Assembly (NCBI GenBank): GCA_041484845.1
Contig: JBGPIK010000155.1
Location: 1 to 13,638 of the forward strand
From: JBGPIK01 sp041484845
GTDB lineage: Bacteria > Desulfobacterota > Binatia > UBA9968
DNA: 13,638 bases
Reading direction: 5' to 3'
Below the pieces are notes generated by a model. The model had not been told where the DNA came from, made no database searches, and saw only the letters and a program-made list of their open reading frames with translations. Positions within the stretch are counted from its first letter, which is position 1; each line of letters begins with the position of its first letter. Positions 8,073-13,638 of the stretch are shown piece after piece. The translations under genes were made by a program, and so were the position numbers.

Positions 8073-8441
8073 TTATCTTCTCCTGGGCGGTGGCCGTCTG
8101 AAAAAGGACCCTCTCGATTCGTCCGCGGCCCCGCCGGATTGTTTCAGCAGCCTCGTTTCCCTTCTCCCCATGACATCCACTACATGGTTAGAGAGCAACT
8201 GGTCCCGCTTACTCTTGATCTTTTGTCGAATTGTATTCTTGCGCACAGCGTCTCGGCCGGCCGCTAGCAAGTCGTCCGTCGGTAGAGTAACGAGTCCTTC
8301 CCGTCCACGCGATGAGAGCCGAAGAGAGAATTTTCCTTCATGGATCTGATCAACGAAGCTGTACTCAAGTTTTTTGTCTATGCTGCGTATGATACCTCTC
8401 AACAGCTCCGCGGTTTGTTTAACCACTTCACGTTGCGTCAT
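8073..8441 (-). CDS. unrecognised basic protein, 122 aa
   Basis: I do not recognise a family. The ATG at 8441 is preceded at good spacing by AAAAGGGGG, a convincing Shine-Dalgarno, which is the main reason to accept the gene. The product is soluble, without signal peptide or membrane segment, and rich in Lys/Arg. The N-terminal half is mixed (QTAELLRGIIRSIDKKLEYS, then FSLRLSSRGREGLVTLPTDD). A basic, probably helical stretch follows (TIRQKIKSKRDQLLSNHVV, about 90-108). The tail ends in FFRRPPPRRR and is likely disordered. The charge would suit nucleic-acid or ribosome contact, but that is a guess. It follows the RRM gene on the same strand after about 225 bases containing a long hairpin, so joint regulation is possible but unproven. 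Confidence 0.6.
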   Translation of the reverse strand: MTQREVVKQTAELLRGIIRSIDKKLEYSFVDQIHEGKFSLRLSSRGREGLVTLPTDDLLAAGRDAVRKNTIRQKIKSKRDQLLSNHVVDVMGRRETRLLKQSGGAADESRGSFFRRPPPRRR

Positions 8442-8485
8442 GGCAACCCCCTTTTACGGCTCAATAAAAACCCGAGACTATCGCG

Positions 8486-8522
8486 GTCGTCGAGGCTCGC
8501 AAAAGCTTTGAGCCCCGACGAC
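8486..8522. repeat. long intergenic inverted repeat
   Basis: GTCGTCGAGGCTC (8486-8498) pairs with GAGCCCCGACGAC (8510-8522) in 12 of 13 positions around an 11-base loop. It lies 45 bases upstream of the 122-residue gene and downstream of the RRM gene. No T-run directly follows on either strand; TTTTT appears 14 or more bases further on the minus strand. It may be a 5' leader structure or a terminator-like element. I cannot choose. Confidence 0.55.
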
Positions 8523-8658
8523 TCTGCGCCGGCGTCTTAACGAGCAAACTCAGACTCGCGCAGTACATAACCCTCTGCGCTCGCGAATCGCCCACACCGG
8601 ATTATTTGATGCAAGAAACAGGGGCAATCCGATCCGTTACCCCAGATGGAGACCGTTG

Positions 8659-8700
8659 AAAAAAAACTACCAGCGACCACGTCCGCCGTCGCGGTCGCGG
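8659..8700 (-). terminator. possible intrinsic terminator overlapping the RRM gene end
   Basis: On the minus strand CCGCGACC (8700-8693) can pair with GGTCGC-T-GG (8678-8670), an 8-base-pair stem with one bulged base. It is followed by the TAG stop and eight T residues (8666-8659). The stem lies inside the repetitive Arg/Gly/Asp codons of the gene end, so its palindromy may partly reflect codon content. Confidence 0.42.
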
Positions 8701-8978
8701 TGTCCGCCTCCTCCTCCATCATTGCGCGGCGCCTTAGGTTTGGCTTCATTAACGGTCAACGTACGGCCGTCGAGCTGAGTGCCGTTCAGCGATTCGATGG
8801 CTTTTTGCGCCTCGCTGCTGGAACTCATCTCGACGAAGCCGAAGCCGCGCGACTGTCCCGTGAATTTGTCCGAGATCACATTGGCCGATTCGACCGTCCC
8901 ATGCGCCGAAAAAAGTTCCTGCAGTCGCCCTTCCGTCACCGAATAAGGCAAACCGCCTACATATAATTTACTACCCAT
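8667..8978 (-). CDS. RRM-domain RNA-binding protein
   Basis: A small cytoplasmic single-stranded RNA-binding protein of 103 residues. One RNA recognition motif fills residues 3-82, with RNP2 KLYVGGLPY (4-12) and RNP1 RGFGFVEM (44-51). The conserved GTVESANVISDKFTGQSRGF stretch and the final LDGRTLTVNEAKP strand are both present. A short Gly/Arg/Asp tail follows (NDGGGGGHRDRDGGRGRW), as in bacterial and cyanobacterial Rbp-type proteins, whose members are often cold- or stress-induced. Regulation here is not known. The start is decided by a very strong AGGAGGAG 4-5 bases before the ATG. The leader holds a small inverted repeat, CTGCT/AGCAG (9025-9039). Likely targets and partners cannot be read from the sequence. 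Confidence 0.93.
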   Translation of the reverse strand: MGSKLYVGGLPYSVTEGRLQELFSAHGTVESANVISDKFTGQSRGFGFVEMSSSSEAQKAIESLNGTQLDGRTLTVNEAKPKAPRNDGGGGGHRDRDGGRGRW

Positions 8979-10012
8979 GTTCTCCTCCTATGAGAGAAAG
9001 TTATGTCTTAACCCTGAGAATAGACTGCTAATACAGCAGAACATGGGCGATGCTGAAGCCAACGCTCTGATCGGATGTCGTTTAGATATCGTTCTACAAG
9101 GAGAGACGAATTGTAGGCCTTAGACGCTTGTGTCTTCCTCTTTCAGAAGGCCTGATACTGAAGTCGGTAAACAACTCTAGGTGTTATCAGACCCGATGTC
9201 AACTACCCGCAATGAATAACCCCGCAGTAAGCTGCGCGGAATCGACCCACAGGTTGAATCATCTAAGATGTAACCCTAGGAGGCTACCCCCGCCGATTGG
9301 GCAAATCCGCCGCAGCCCTGCGCAACGGCCCACCACGTTGAGCCTGACGCAAACGTCAAGGCCGTGTTCGGCGAACCCGGAGAGAATCTAAGCAATCCTG
9401 ATCACACCATCATCACGCTTAGAAAGCGATCAGGCCATTTTATCTTCGCGCTACGATCAGCGCGCCCGGGTATCCTCCTCGATGGTTAAGACAAGCCTCT
9501 CCAAAAAGATGAACGTTTTTTACGGCGCGTAGTTTCTACCTACCCCGTTACTTTTCTACCTGGCAAAGCATTTTACCGATACGGTAACTATTGGATTTTA
9601 GGAATTGTTTTAGTGTGGCACGGTCATTGACTGTACCCTGTTCAGGGAATGATGACGAAAAAAATAGCGCCGAACCCGTCCACCATGGCGGTAACCCGCG
9701 CTCGAGGGAACAAGCCCTCCAGCAATCAACACCATGCCATTGTCCCTCCTCCGCCATGAATCGTGCGGGTCTAGCTCTCACCGGGACAAGCCGGGAATAA
9801 GAAAATACCAATGTTCGCTGATCGGCGGACTCCGAGCGCGAGGGGAGTGTGCAGATGGGTGCCATAGTTTTCGTGAGAAACTCGACGTGAATACAGAAAA
9901 ACTCGGCGCGGAGAAAACCGCAAAGTGCAGACAAAAAGCAGCGGTGAATCATTGAAATAGCCGGTGTAAATCGGCGATCGAGAGCGATGCTTTGAATAAA
10001 GGAGGTTATAAA
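8979..10012. other. long intergenic stretch without a convincing gene
   Basis: About 1 kb separates the divergent RRM gene and the envelope-protein cluster. It contains the leader of the RRM gene, an inverted repeat AGGCCTT/AAGGCCT (9115-9121 with 9147-9153) and the full palindromic repeat copy at 9211-9258. Smaller palindromes are CGCGCT/AGCGCG (9447-9464) and TTACCG-ATA-CGGTAA near 9575. Open frames here, such as 9548-9952 on the minus strand, show no domain, no ribosome site and odd composition. The promoter of the envelope cluster probably lies near the right end, but I could not place it. Confidence 0.55.
9211..9258. repeat. dispersed palindromic intergenic repeat, copy C (joined form)
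   Basis: The left half (9211-9233) matches 746-768 with one difference, and the right half (9231-9252) matches 921-942 with one difference. The element therefore appears complete here, while in the argC/MFS gap the same two halves lie about 140 bases apart around the 811-890 hairpins. The core CCGCAG-TAA-GCTGCGCGG is a hairpin. Confidence 0.62.
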
Positions 10013-10291
10013 ATGAACGCAACACCAAAAAAAGCGATGTTCAAAGCGCCCATGCTCTTGCTGGCAGGGACGCTTATGGTTGTGGGATGTGCCGGCGGCC
10101 CATTAACAACGCGAGAGAAAGGCGCGGGAATCGGTGCCCTTGGCGGTGCGGCCGCGGGTGGACTGGTCGGTAGTGCTGTAGGTCATCCGGGTACCGGCGC
10201 GCTTATTGGTGGCGCGCTAGGATTGGGCGCTGGCGCATTGGTTGGTGACCAGCTGCAAGGTCAGGAATACCGAGACTACCGGTATCGATGA
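10013..10291 (+). CDS. glycine-zipper lipoprotein, ended by an early in-frame TGA
   Basis: A predicted outer- or inner-membrane lipoprotein of 92 residues. The signal peptide MNATPKKAMFKAPMLLLAG leads to a lipobox MVVG-Cys26. Residues 36-80 are a glycine zipper (GIGALGGAAAGGLVGSAVG, then GALIGGALGLGAGALVG), the helix-packing pattern of the YMGG/2TM glycine-zipper families found in the Gram-negative envelope. An upstream TTG at 9992 is in frame. The ATG at 10013 is preferred because AAAGGAGG sits 7 bases before it. The product ends QEYRDYRYR at a TGA, after which the same frame continues for 26 codons. Family members I recall carry a charged helical tail at that place, so this copy may be truncated. 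It heads a row of five small envelope genes. Confidence 0.82.
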   Translation: MNATPKKAMFKAPMLLLAGTLMVVGCAGGPLTTREKGAGIGALGGAAAGGLVGSAVGHPGTGALIGGALGLGAGALVGDQLQGQEYRDYRYR

Positions 10292-10372
10292 GGACATCCG
10301 CAGGAACAGCGCCGAGCTGAGCGCCAACACTATGAGCTCGAAAAATTAAGACGAGACCGGGGAGAATACTAG
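10289..10372 (+). other. in-frame continuation after the TGA of the glycine-zipper lipoprotein
   Basis: From the TGA at 10289-10291 the same frame stays open for 26 codons to a TAG at 10370-10372. It would encode GHPQEQRRAERQHYELEKLR and a short RRDRGEY-like end, a charged amphipathic helix. Without the TGA the gene would be 119 codons. Other genes in the window, including the MFS, MDR and M24 genes, end in TGA, so TGA is a stop in this genome. No selenocysteine or strong readthrough context was recognised. A nonsense mutation or a sequencing error are the simplest explanations. T7 follows the TAG. Confidence 0.6.
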
Positions 10373-10413
10373 TTTTTTTAGATCGCTCCAAAGGAAAAAA
10401 GAGAAAGGGGAAA

Positions 10414-10734
10414 TTGTATATAAAAGAAAAAATACTGTGGTCAATGGGTGGCGGGCTTCTTCTACTGGTGGTTTCATTGTTTCTTGGCGGGGTCTATAGG
10501 ATCACGTCGCCGAATGGCCCGGTAGACACCGCATACATGGTCAATCGTTTCACCGGAAAAGTCTGGTTGATTAAAACCTATAGCAAACCGGTCGGACAGG
10601 TGCGCGTGCTTTCTGCGCGTCTGGCCGAAGTCGAGAAGACCAAGGAATTGAACGCCGATACGGAATTACCTGTTTTAGCCTCGCAACAAGAACAACCGGC
10701 TGCGACGAATGCGAGCAGAAGACGGTACCGGTAA
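10414..10734 (+). CDS. single-pass membrane protein of unknown function, 106 aa
   Basis: I do not recognise a named family. The start is a TTG, chosen because GAAAGGGG lies about 4 bases upstream and because it supplies the positive N-terminus (MYIKEKILW). An ATG ten codons later (10444) would begin inside the membrane segment. Residues 9-28 form one hydrophobic helix (SMGGGLLLLVVSLFLGGVY). The downstream part is soluble: TSPNGPVDTAYMVNRFTGKV, then a Lys/Glu-rich stretch LSARLAEVEKTKELNAD that may coil, and a low-complexity Gln/Ala tail ending SRRRYR. Topology is probably N-in with a periplasmic domain. It lies 42 bases after the extended frame of the preceding lipoprotein gene, so co-transcription is likely. 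Confidence 0.65.
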   Translation: MYIKEKILWSMGGGLLLLVVSLFLGGVYRITSPNGPVDTAYMVNRFTGKVWLIKTYSKPVGQVRVLSARLAEVEKTKELNADTELPVLASQQEQPAATNASRRRYR

Positions 10735-10820
10735 TGGGCCGCAATTAGTGGCGTAGCAACTCTTTTGTTTCCTTTCCGTCTAACGAGCTGAAGGCGCAGA
10801 AAACGCCGAAGGAGGTTGTC

Positions 10821-11162
10821 ATGAATACCAAATTTAAGACTATTTTTTTGGGAACCCTGGTTGCCGGGTCCTTGGTAGCATCGGCAGGGCCGTTGTTAGC
10901 GTGGGAAAATTGGCACGGGCGACATGATAATCACAGGTGGACCGGTATCCGGCGGGACATGGGTAACGACCGGCGAGATCTGCGGCAGGACCACGCCGAG
11001 TTAGCTCGGGCAAGACGACAACTTGCATTCGATAGGTGGCACCATGCCGGTCGCGGGAGACTCGCCTGGGATCACCAACATATCCAGGACCTTTTGAATG
11101 ACATTCACAACGATAGAAGAGACCTCAGGTGGGATCGTCACGAATGGTTTGATTGGGATTAA
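10821..11162 (+). CDS. secreted Asp/Arg/His-rich repeat protein, 113 aa
   Basis: A predicted periplasmic protein. The signal peptide covers about residues 1-27, with possible cleavage after ASA (22) or PLLA (27). The mature part is strikingly rich in Asp, Arg, His and Trp. It repeats NDRRDLRxD twice (about residues 49-57 and 97-105), with RARRQL and DRWHHAGRGRLAWDHQHIQD between, consistent with long charged helices. Proteins of this look are frequent in environmental bacteria. Their function is unknown to me; metal or polyanion binding through the His/Asp content is only a guess. The start is firm because GAAGGAGG lies about 6 bases before the ATG, in a context like that of the glycine-zipper gene at 10013. 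Confidence 0.75.
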   Translation: MNTKFKTIFLGTLVAGSLVASAGPLLAWENWHGRHDNHRWTGIRRDMGNDRRDLRQDHAELARARRQLAFDRWHHAGRGRLAWDHQHIQDLLNDIHNDRRDLRWDRHEWFDWD

Positions 11163-11178
11163 CTCTGAATCGGCCATC

Positions 11179-11212
11179 GCCGGGCCGTCAGCATTGAAAC
11201 CGACGGCCCGGC
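11179..11212 (+). terminator. strong GC-rich hairpin between envelope genes
   Basis: GCCGGGCCGTC (11179-11189) and GACGGCCCGGC (11202-11212) form an 11-base-pair perfect stem around a 12-base loop. It lies 17 bases after the stop of the Asp/Arg/His-rich gene and 26 bases before the next ATG. Only ATTT follows, so it is a poor classical terminator. It could be a partial terminator or an RNA-stability hairpin within the operon. Confidence 0.5.
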
Positions 11213-11237
11213 CGCCAATTTAAGACGGAGGCGGACA

Positions 11238-11444
11238 ATGAAACAACGAATTGTTCATATAGGGGTTGGAGTTTTAATCCTTAGTCTTATGGCCACGGCT
11301 TGCGGCACAATCACGGGTGGAGCGATAGGGGCGGGAACCGGGGCTGCGATTGGAGCCGGCACGGGTTACGGTGTCAAGAAGGGGGCGATTATCGGCGGGG
11401 GCGCGGGAGCAGCGGCTGGCGCTGTTTATGACATTCTGCATTAA
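11238..11444 (+). CDS. small glycine-zipper lipoprotein, 68 aa
   Basis: A minimal glycine-zipper envelope protein. The signal peptide ends in a lipobox-like MATA-Cys22, so the mature protein is about 47 residues, nearly all of it the zipper GAIGAGTGAAIGAGTGYGVK followed by GAIIGGGAGAAAGAVYDILH. The zipper predicts a tightly packed hairpin of two helices inserting in or lying on a membrane. A GGAGG lies about 8 bases before the ATG. It shares architecture but little exact sequence with the glycine-zipper lipoprotein at 10013. Such proteins are often linked to envelope or osmotic stress; that role is inferred here, not seen. Confidence 0.8.
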   Translation: MKQRIVHIGVGVLILSLMATACGTITGGAIGAGTGAAIGAGTGYGVKKGAIIGGGAGAAAGAVYDILH

Positions 11445-11651
11445 CCCGCGACTAGAGAGCAGTTCAAATACTATCTAGCGGTAAGCACGCTGGCTCTAAA
11501 GAATGATCTCCAGGATTGGTCCTTCGAACGGAACTCAACACCGCCGGCAATTTCCGCCATCGCTCGACGTCATCCAGCTAGATTCGCACCGCCGCTATGG
11601 CTGCAAGCGCCTCAATTCAACGATAAGGCTCATCAAAACTTGGAGATTATC

Positions 11652-12050
11652 ATGGCAGGAAAATTTTCGCTTCGAGTTTCTATTCTGTGTTTAACCTTGC
11701 TGAACGTTGCTTGCGGTGTGGCCTACAGTGTCACGTCGACTAAGATCAAGGACATTCTGGATCACCCGCGCGATTATGAAAACAAAGAAGTCAGCATTTA
11801 TGGGACGGTGACGAATACGGTTTCGTTACTAGTCATCAAATACTACGAGATTCAAGACGAGACAGGGAGCATTAAGATCGTGACCGACCGGCTGCTTCCG
11901 AGCAGGGGAGAGAAACTTAGGGTCAATGGCCGCACGACCGTGATTGAGATAGGAACAGAACGTTGGGTCGTACTCCGTGAAAACAAAGAGACCGCCAACT
12001 GGGGAATGGATACGGGGAATACCGGCGGCAGCCCACAACCAGACTATTAG
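11652..12050 (+). CDS. lipoprotein with OB-fold-like domain, 132 aa
   Basis: A predicted exported lipoprotein. The signal peptide MAGKFSLRVSILCLTLLNVA precedes Cys21. The lipobox is imperfect, with Asn at -3, so a soluble or membrane-tethered form is also possible. Residues 31-100 (KIKDILDHPRDYENKEVSIY, then VTNTVSLLVIKYYEIQDETG and VVLRENK at the end) have the pattern of small OB-fold proteins, in which a 'break-and-bind' strand set follows an ILxNPxxYxxKxV motif. The ligand is unknown. The start at 11652 is preferred over the in-frame TTG at 11640 because GGAG lies 7 bases before the ATG. The C-terminal tail after about 115 is Gly/Asn/Pro-rich and probably disordered. It ends the row of envelope genes. 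Confidence 0.75.
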   Translation: MAGKFSLRVSILCLTLLNVACGVAYSVTSTKIKDILDHPRDYENKEVSIYGTVTNTVSLLVIKYYEIQDETGSIKIVTDRLLPSRGEKLRVNGRTTVIEIGTERWVVLRENKETANWGMDTGNTGGSPQPDY

Positions 12051-12148
12051 CGTGGAAGCCGGTGCGTGACCTCAAGGATTCGGCGCCGTTTCAGGGAAAC
12101 AAACCCTTAGAAACAAAGGGGCATATGGAGTCATTTAATTTTTCACCC

Positions 12149-13390
12149 TCACTGTAGCGGCAAGGTAAACAATTTCTGCTCCGGCTTAATTAGATGCTCG
12201 TGTCCGTTGTTCGTCACCGCGCACGTGTATTCGACTTGCACGGTGCCCCAGCCTGCTTCGTGATTGGAGGCTTCCAGGTTGACCGTCATTCCGGGCTCCA
12301 TAGGGATATTGGATGTATTCGGCAGGAACGGATCGTCCACTTCTTCCGCCGGCCCGAGCAGGAACGGAAATTCCCTCGCCTCTAAACCGATGGTGTGGCC
12401 GAGGAAGAAATTCGAATAGTTCGGCAGCCCGTTCGCGCGCACGCCGGCAATCATCGTTTCGTAAAGCTCTTGCGGCCGCACGCCGGGCCTGAGCGCTTCG
12501 ACGGACTTGAGCACGCCCGCTTGTATCGCGTCATAGCGCTTGCGGTGTTCCGGCGTGGGCTCCGCGCCGACGCAGCCGGACTTGCACACGTCGGCATGAT
12601 ACCCATTGATCGAGCAGCCCATGTCCACGCGGAAAATGTCACCCTTCTTCAAGACGTTATCCTTGATCGCGGGAAAATTTCCGCCACGGGTTACCGCCAT
12701 ATGCATCCAGTAGACCTGCCCGCCGGCTTTGGCGATTTCGCCTTTGTAAATGCTCGCAAGCTCGCTTTCTTTCACTCCCGGTACGCACGCGCGCAGCATC
12801 GTGTTGATTGCCTGCTCATTAATCGCGGCCGAGTTCCGCAACCGCTGAATTTCTTCCGGCGTTTTGACCATGCGCACGTAGCGAAAAAACATCGACGCCG
12901 GCAGAAGCGTTGCCTGCGGGAGATTCGTTCTAATCTTCTCGTAAATGGTAATCGGAATGGCGAAATGGTCCACGCCGATGCGCCCGCGATCCATGCCTTT
13001 GTCTTTGATCAGTTGCGCAAGCGCTTTTTCCGCCGTGGGCCCTTTGGAATCGCTTCCGGCAAGCTCGACCGTGCGCCGTTCGACGGGCGAAAGCTTCGAC
13101 ATGTCTTCGATGTGATGTTTGCGCGGGCGGCCGTAGATGTATGCTTCCTTCAGCCACACGTCGTCGAGCGAAGCGTAACCGACGTCGCCGCCGGGAATCA
13201 GTAACGCCGGCGATTGCTTCGAATCGCGCGGGTAGACCACGTAAACCTGCGACCCGCCGTAGCGATATCCATTCTGGCTCCAGGAAGCGTGCCCGCTTAA
13301 GTAAAAGATATTTTCCGGCGTTGCGGCCACCACCCCGGCTAAATCATGTTTATCCATCAGCGCGAGCAAACGGTCACGATTGTAAAGCAT
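12149..13390 (-). CDS. M24 family metallopeptidase (Xaa-Pro peptidase / creatinase type)
   Basis: A cytoplasmic two-metal pita-bread enzyme of 413 residues. Members cleave Xaa-Pro bonds or act as C-N hydrolases on small amidino or amide compounds. The N-terminal creatinase-like domain covers about 1-175 and the catalytic domain 182-400. All five metal ligands are visible: Asp256 (RVDMG), Asp267 (HADVCKSG), His332 (GHTIGL), Glu373 (NLEAS) and Glu387 (QVEYT). After Asp267 the usual I-x-R-T is replaced by VCKSG, which suggests a non-classical substrate. The start is supported by GGAGGT 9 bases before the ATG. It follows a thiamine-diphosphate enzyme gene on the same strand, 103 bases away across a large hairpin. 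That hints at a catabolic pair, but the substrate is not deducible. Confidence 0.9.
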   Translation of the reverse strand: MLYNRDRLLALMDKHDLAGVVAATPENIFYLSGHASWSQNGYRYGGSQVYVVYPRDSKQSPALLIPGGDVGYASLDDVWLKEAYIYGRPRKHHIEDMSKLSPVERRTVELAGSDSKGPTAEKALAQLIKDKGMDRGRIGVDHFAIPITIYEKIRTNLPQATLLPASMFFRYVRMVKTPEEIQRLRNSAAINEQAINTMLRACVPGVKESELASIYKGEIAKAGGQVYWMHMAVTRGGNFPAIKDNVLKKGDIFRVDMGCSINGYHADVCKSGCVGAEPTPEHRKRYDAIQAGVLKSVEALRPGVRPQELYETMIAGVRANGLPNYSNFFLGHTIGLEAREFPFLLGPAEEVDDPFLPNTSNIPMEPGMTVNLEASNHEAGWGTVQVEYTCAVTNNGHEHLIKPEQKLFTLPLQ

Positions 13391-13416
13391 GCGAAAATAC
13401 CTCCGACCACGCAGAT

Positions 13417-13485
13417 TGGAGTAATGGAGTGCTGGAGTATTGGTTTTAACCCATCACTCCACTACTCCAATACTCCATCACTCCA
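13417..13485. repeat. inverted array of the octamer TGGAGTNN
   Basis: The left arm has three tandem units TGGAGTAA, TGGAGTGC and TGGAGTAT (13417-13440) plus TGG. After a short spacer (GTTTTAAC-like) the right arm has four units on the opposite strand (13485-13454): TGGAGTGA, TGGAGTAT, TGGAGTAG and TGGAGTGA. The arms can pair in several registers. The element lies between the TPP-enzyme stop and the Shine-Dalgarno of the M24 gene. T5 follows it on the plus strand. Confidence 0.8.
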
Positions 13486-13493
13486 GTTTTTCT

Positions 13494-13638
13494 TCACTTC
13501 CACGGCCGCGGCTCCAACGGCTTCACGGCGACTTCCAACAGCGCCGGACCCGGATGCGCCAGCGCGCGCCCGACCGCGGGCTTAAGATCGCCCGGCTTCT
13601 CGACGTGCTCGCCGTACGCGCCCAAGGCACGTGCGACA
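13494..13638 (-). CDS. thiamine-diphosphate-dependent enzyme (acetolactate synthase-like), C-terminal fragment
   Basis: The last 47 codons of a gene that continues past the right edge; the stop TGA is at 13496-13494. The visible sequence is RALGAYGEHVEKPGDLKPAV, then GRALAHPGPALLEVAVKPLE and a short PRPWK end. The AxGxxGExVExPxDLxPAxxRA pattern followed by PALLEVxVxP is the characteristic end of the C-terminal pyrophosphate-binding domain of the acetolactate synthase / benzoylformate decarboxylase / oxalyl-CoA decarboxylase group. The precise reaction cannot be told from the tail. It is upstream of the M24 gene on the same strand. An octamer-repeat hairpin begins 9 bases after its stop. Confidence 0.83.
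   Translation of the reverse strand, partial: VARALGAYGEHVEKPGDLKPAVGRALAHPGPALLEVAVKPLEPRPWK

Noticed and set aside
8022..8267. 81-codon plus-strand open frame
   Set aside because: It is antisense to the 122-residue gene, which has a strong ribosome site, and its product looks random.
9482..9532. 16-codon frame MVKTSLSKKMNVFYGA
   Set aside because: No ribosome site (the preceding bases are CCTCC, the wrong polarity), no promoter or terminator around it.
9616..9630. Sigma-54-like TGGCACGGTCATTGA
   Set aside because: The -24 GG element fits, but the essential GC at -12 is GA, and the next gene starts about 380 bases away.
9548..9952. 134-codon minus-strand open frame in the long gap
   Set aside because: Composition is irregular, with no recognisable domain, no Shine-Dalgarno and no neighbour logic; the opposite-strand frames here are equally unconvincing.
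12395..13204. 269-codon plus-strand open frame
   Set aside because: It is the mirror of the M24 gene, whose metal ligands and ribosome site are all in place.
13417..13485. CRISPR-like repeat array
   Set aside because: Units are only 8 bases long, tandem without spacers, and inverted across a centre; there are no cas genes.

Overview
The window reads as a chromosomal segment of an uncultured, moderately GC-rich Gram-negative bacterium. It encodes signal peptides, several lipobox lipoproteins and a very large secreted protein. Intergenic spaces carry short palindromic repeats of a kind I associate with environmental genomes loosely grouped as Deltaproteobacteria and relatives. That placement is inference: there is no rRNA or other marker here. 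I see no tRNA, CRISPR array, insertion sequence or phage gene.

Left part (1-2350). The N-terminal two thirds of a type-2 argC (arginine biosynthesis) lies on the minus strand and is cut by the window edge. A 360-base gap follows, filled with hairpin-forming repeats. Then comes a plus-strand 12-helix-type MFS transporter. A short inverted repeat separates it from the convergent giant gene.

Centre (2450-7949). A 1418-residue secreted protein on the minus strand is built from a LamG-like lectin fold, a DUF11 domain, a BNR/Asp-box beta-propeller region, an InlB-type repeat and three tandem cysteine-containing Ig-like modules. Its upstream region holds a near-consensus sigma-70 promoter and, about 110 bases downstream, a strong intrinsic terminator, with no long gene between. 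This is a candidate small RNA, small-peptide gene or attenuating leader, and is the best candidate for something undescribed here. Divergent from it is an NAD(P)H:quinone oxidoreductase-like MDR enzyme.

Right-centre (8073-12050). On the minus strand are a small RRM RNA-binding protein and an unrecognised 122-residue protein. A roughly 1-kb stretch without a convincing gene follows. Then five small plus-strand envelope genes lie in a row: two glycine-zipper lipoproteins, a single-pass membrane protein, an Asp/Arg/His-rich secreted protein and an OB-fold-like lipoprotein. The first of them is interrupted by an in-frame TGA, followed by 26 further in-frame codons.

Right end (12149-13638). On the minus strand, the C-terminus of a thiamine-diphosphate enzyme is followed by an M24 metallopeptidase (creatinase/Xaa-Pro type). 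Between them is an inverted array of an octamer repeat. The two may be co-transcribed in a catabolic operon, but the substrate cannot be read from the sequence.
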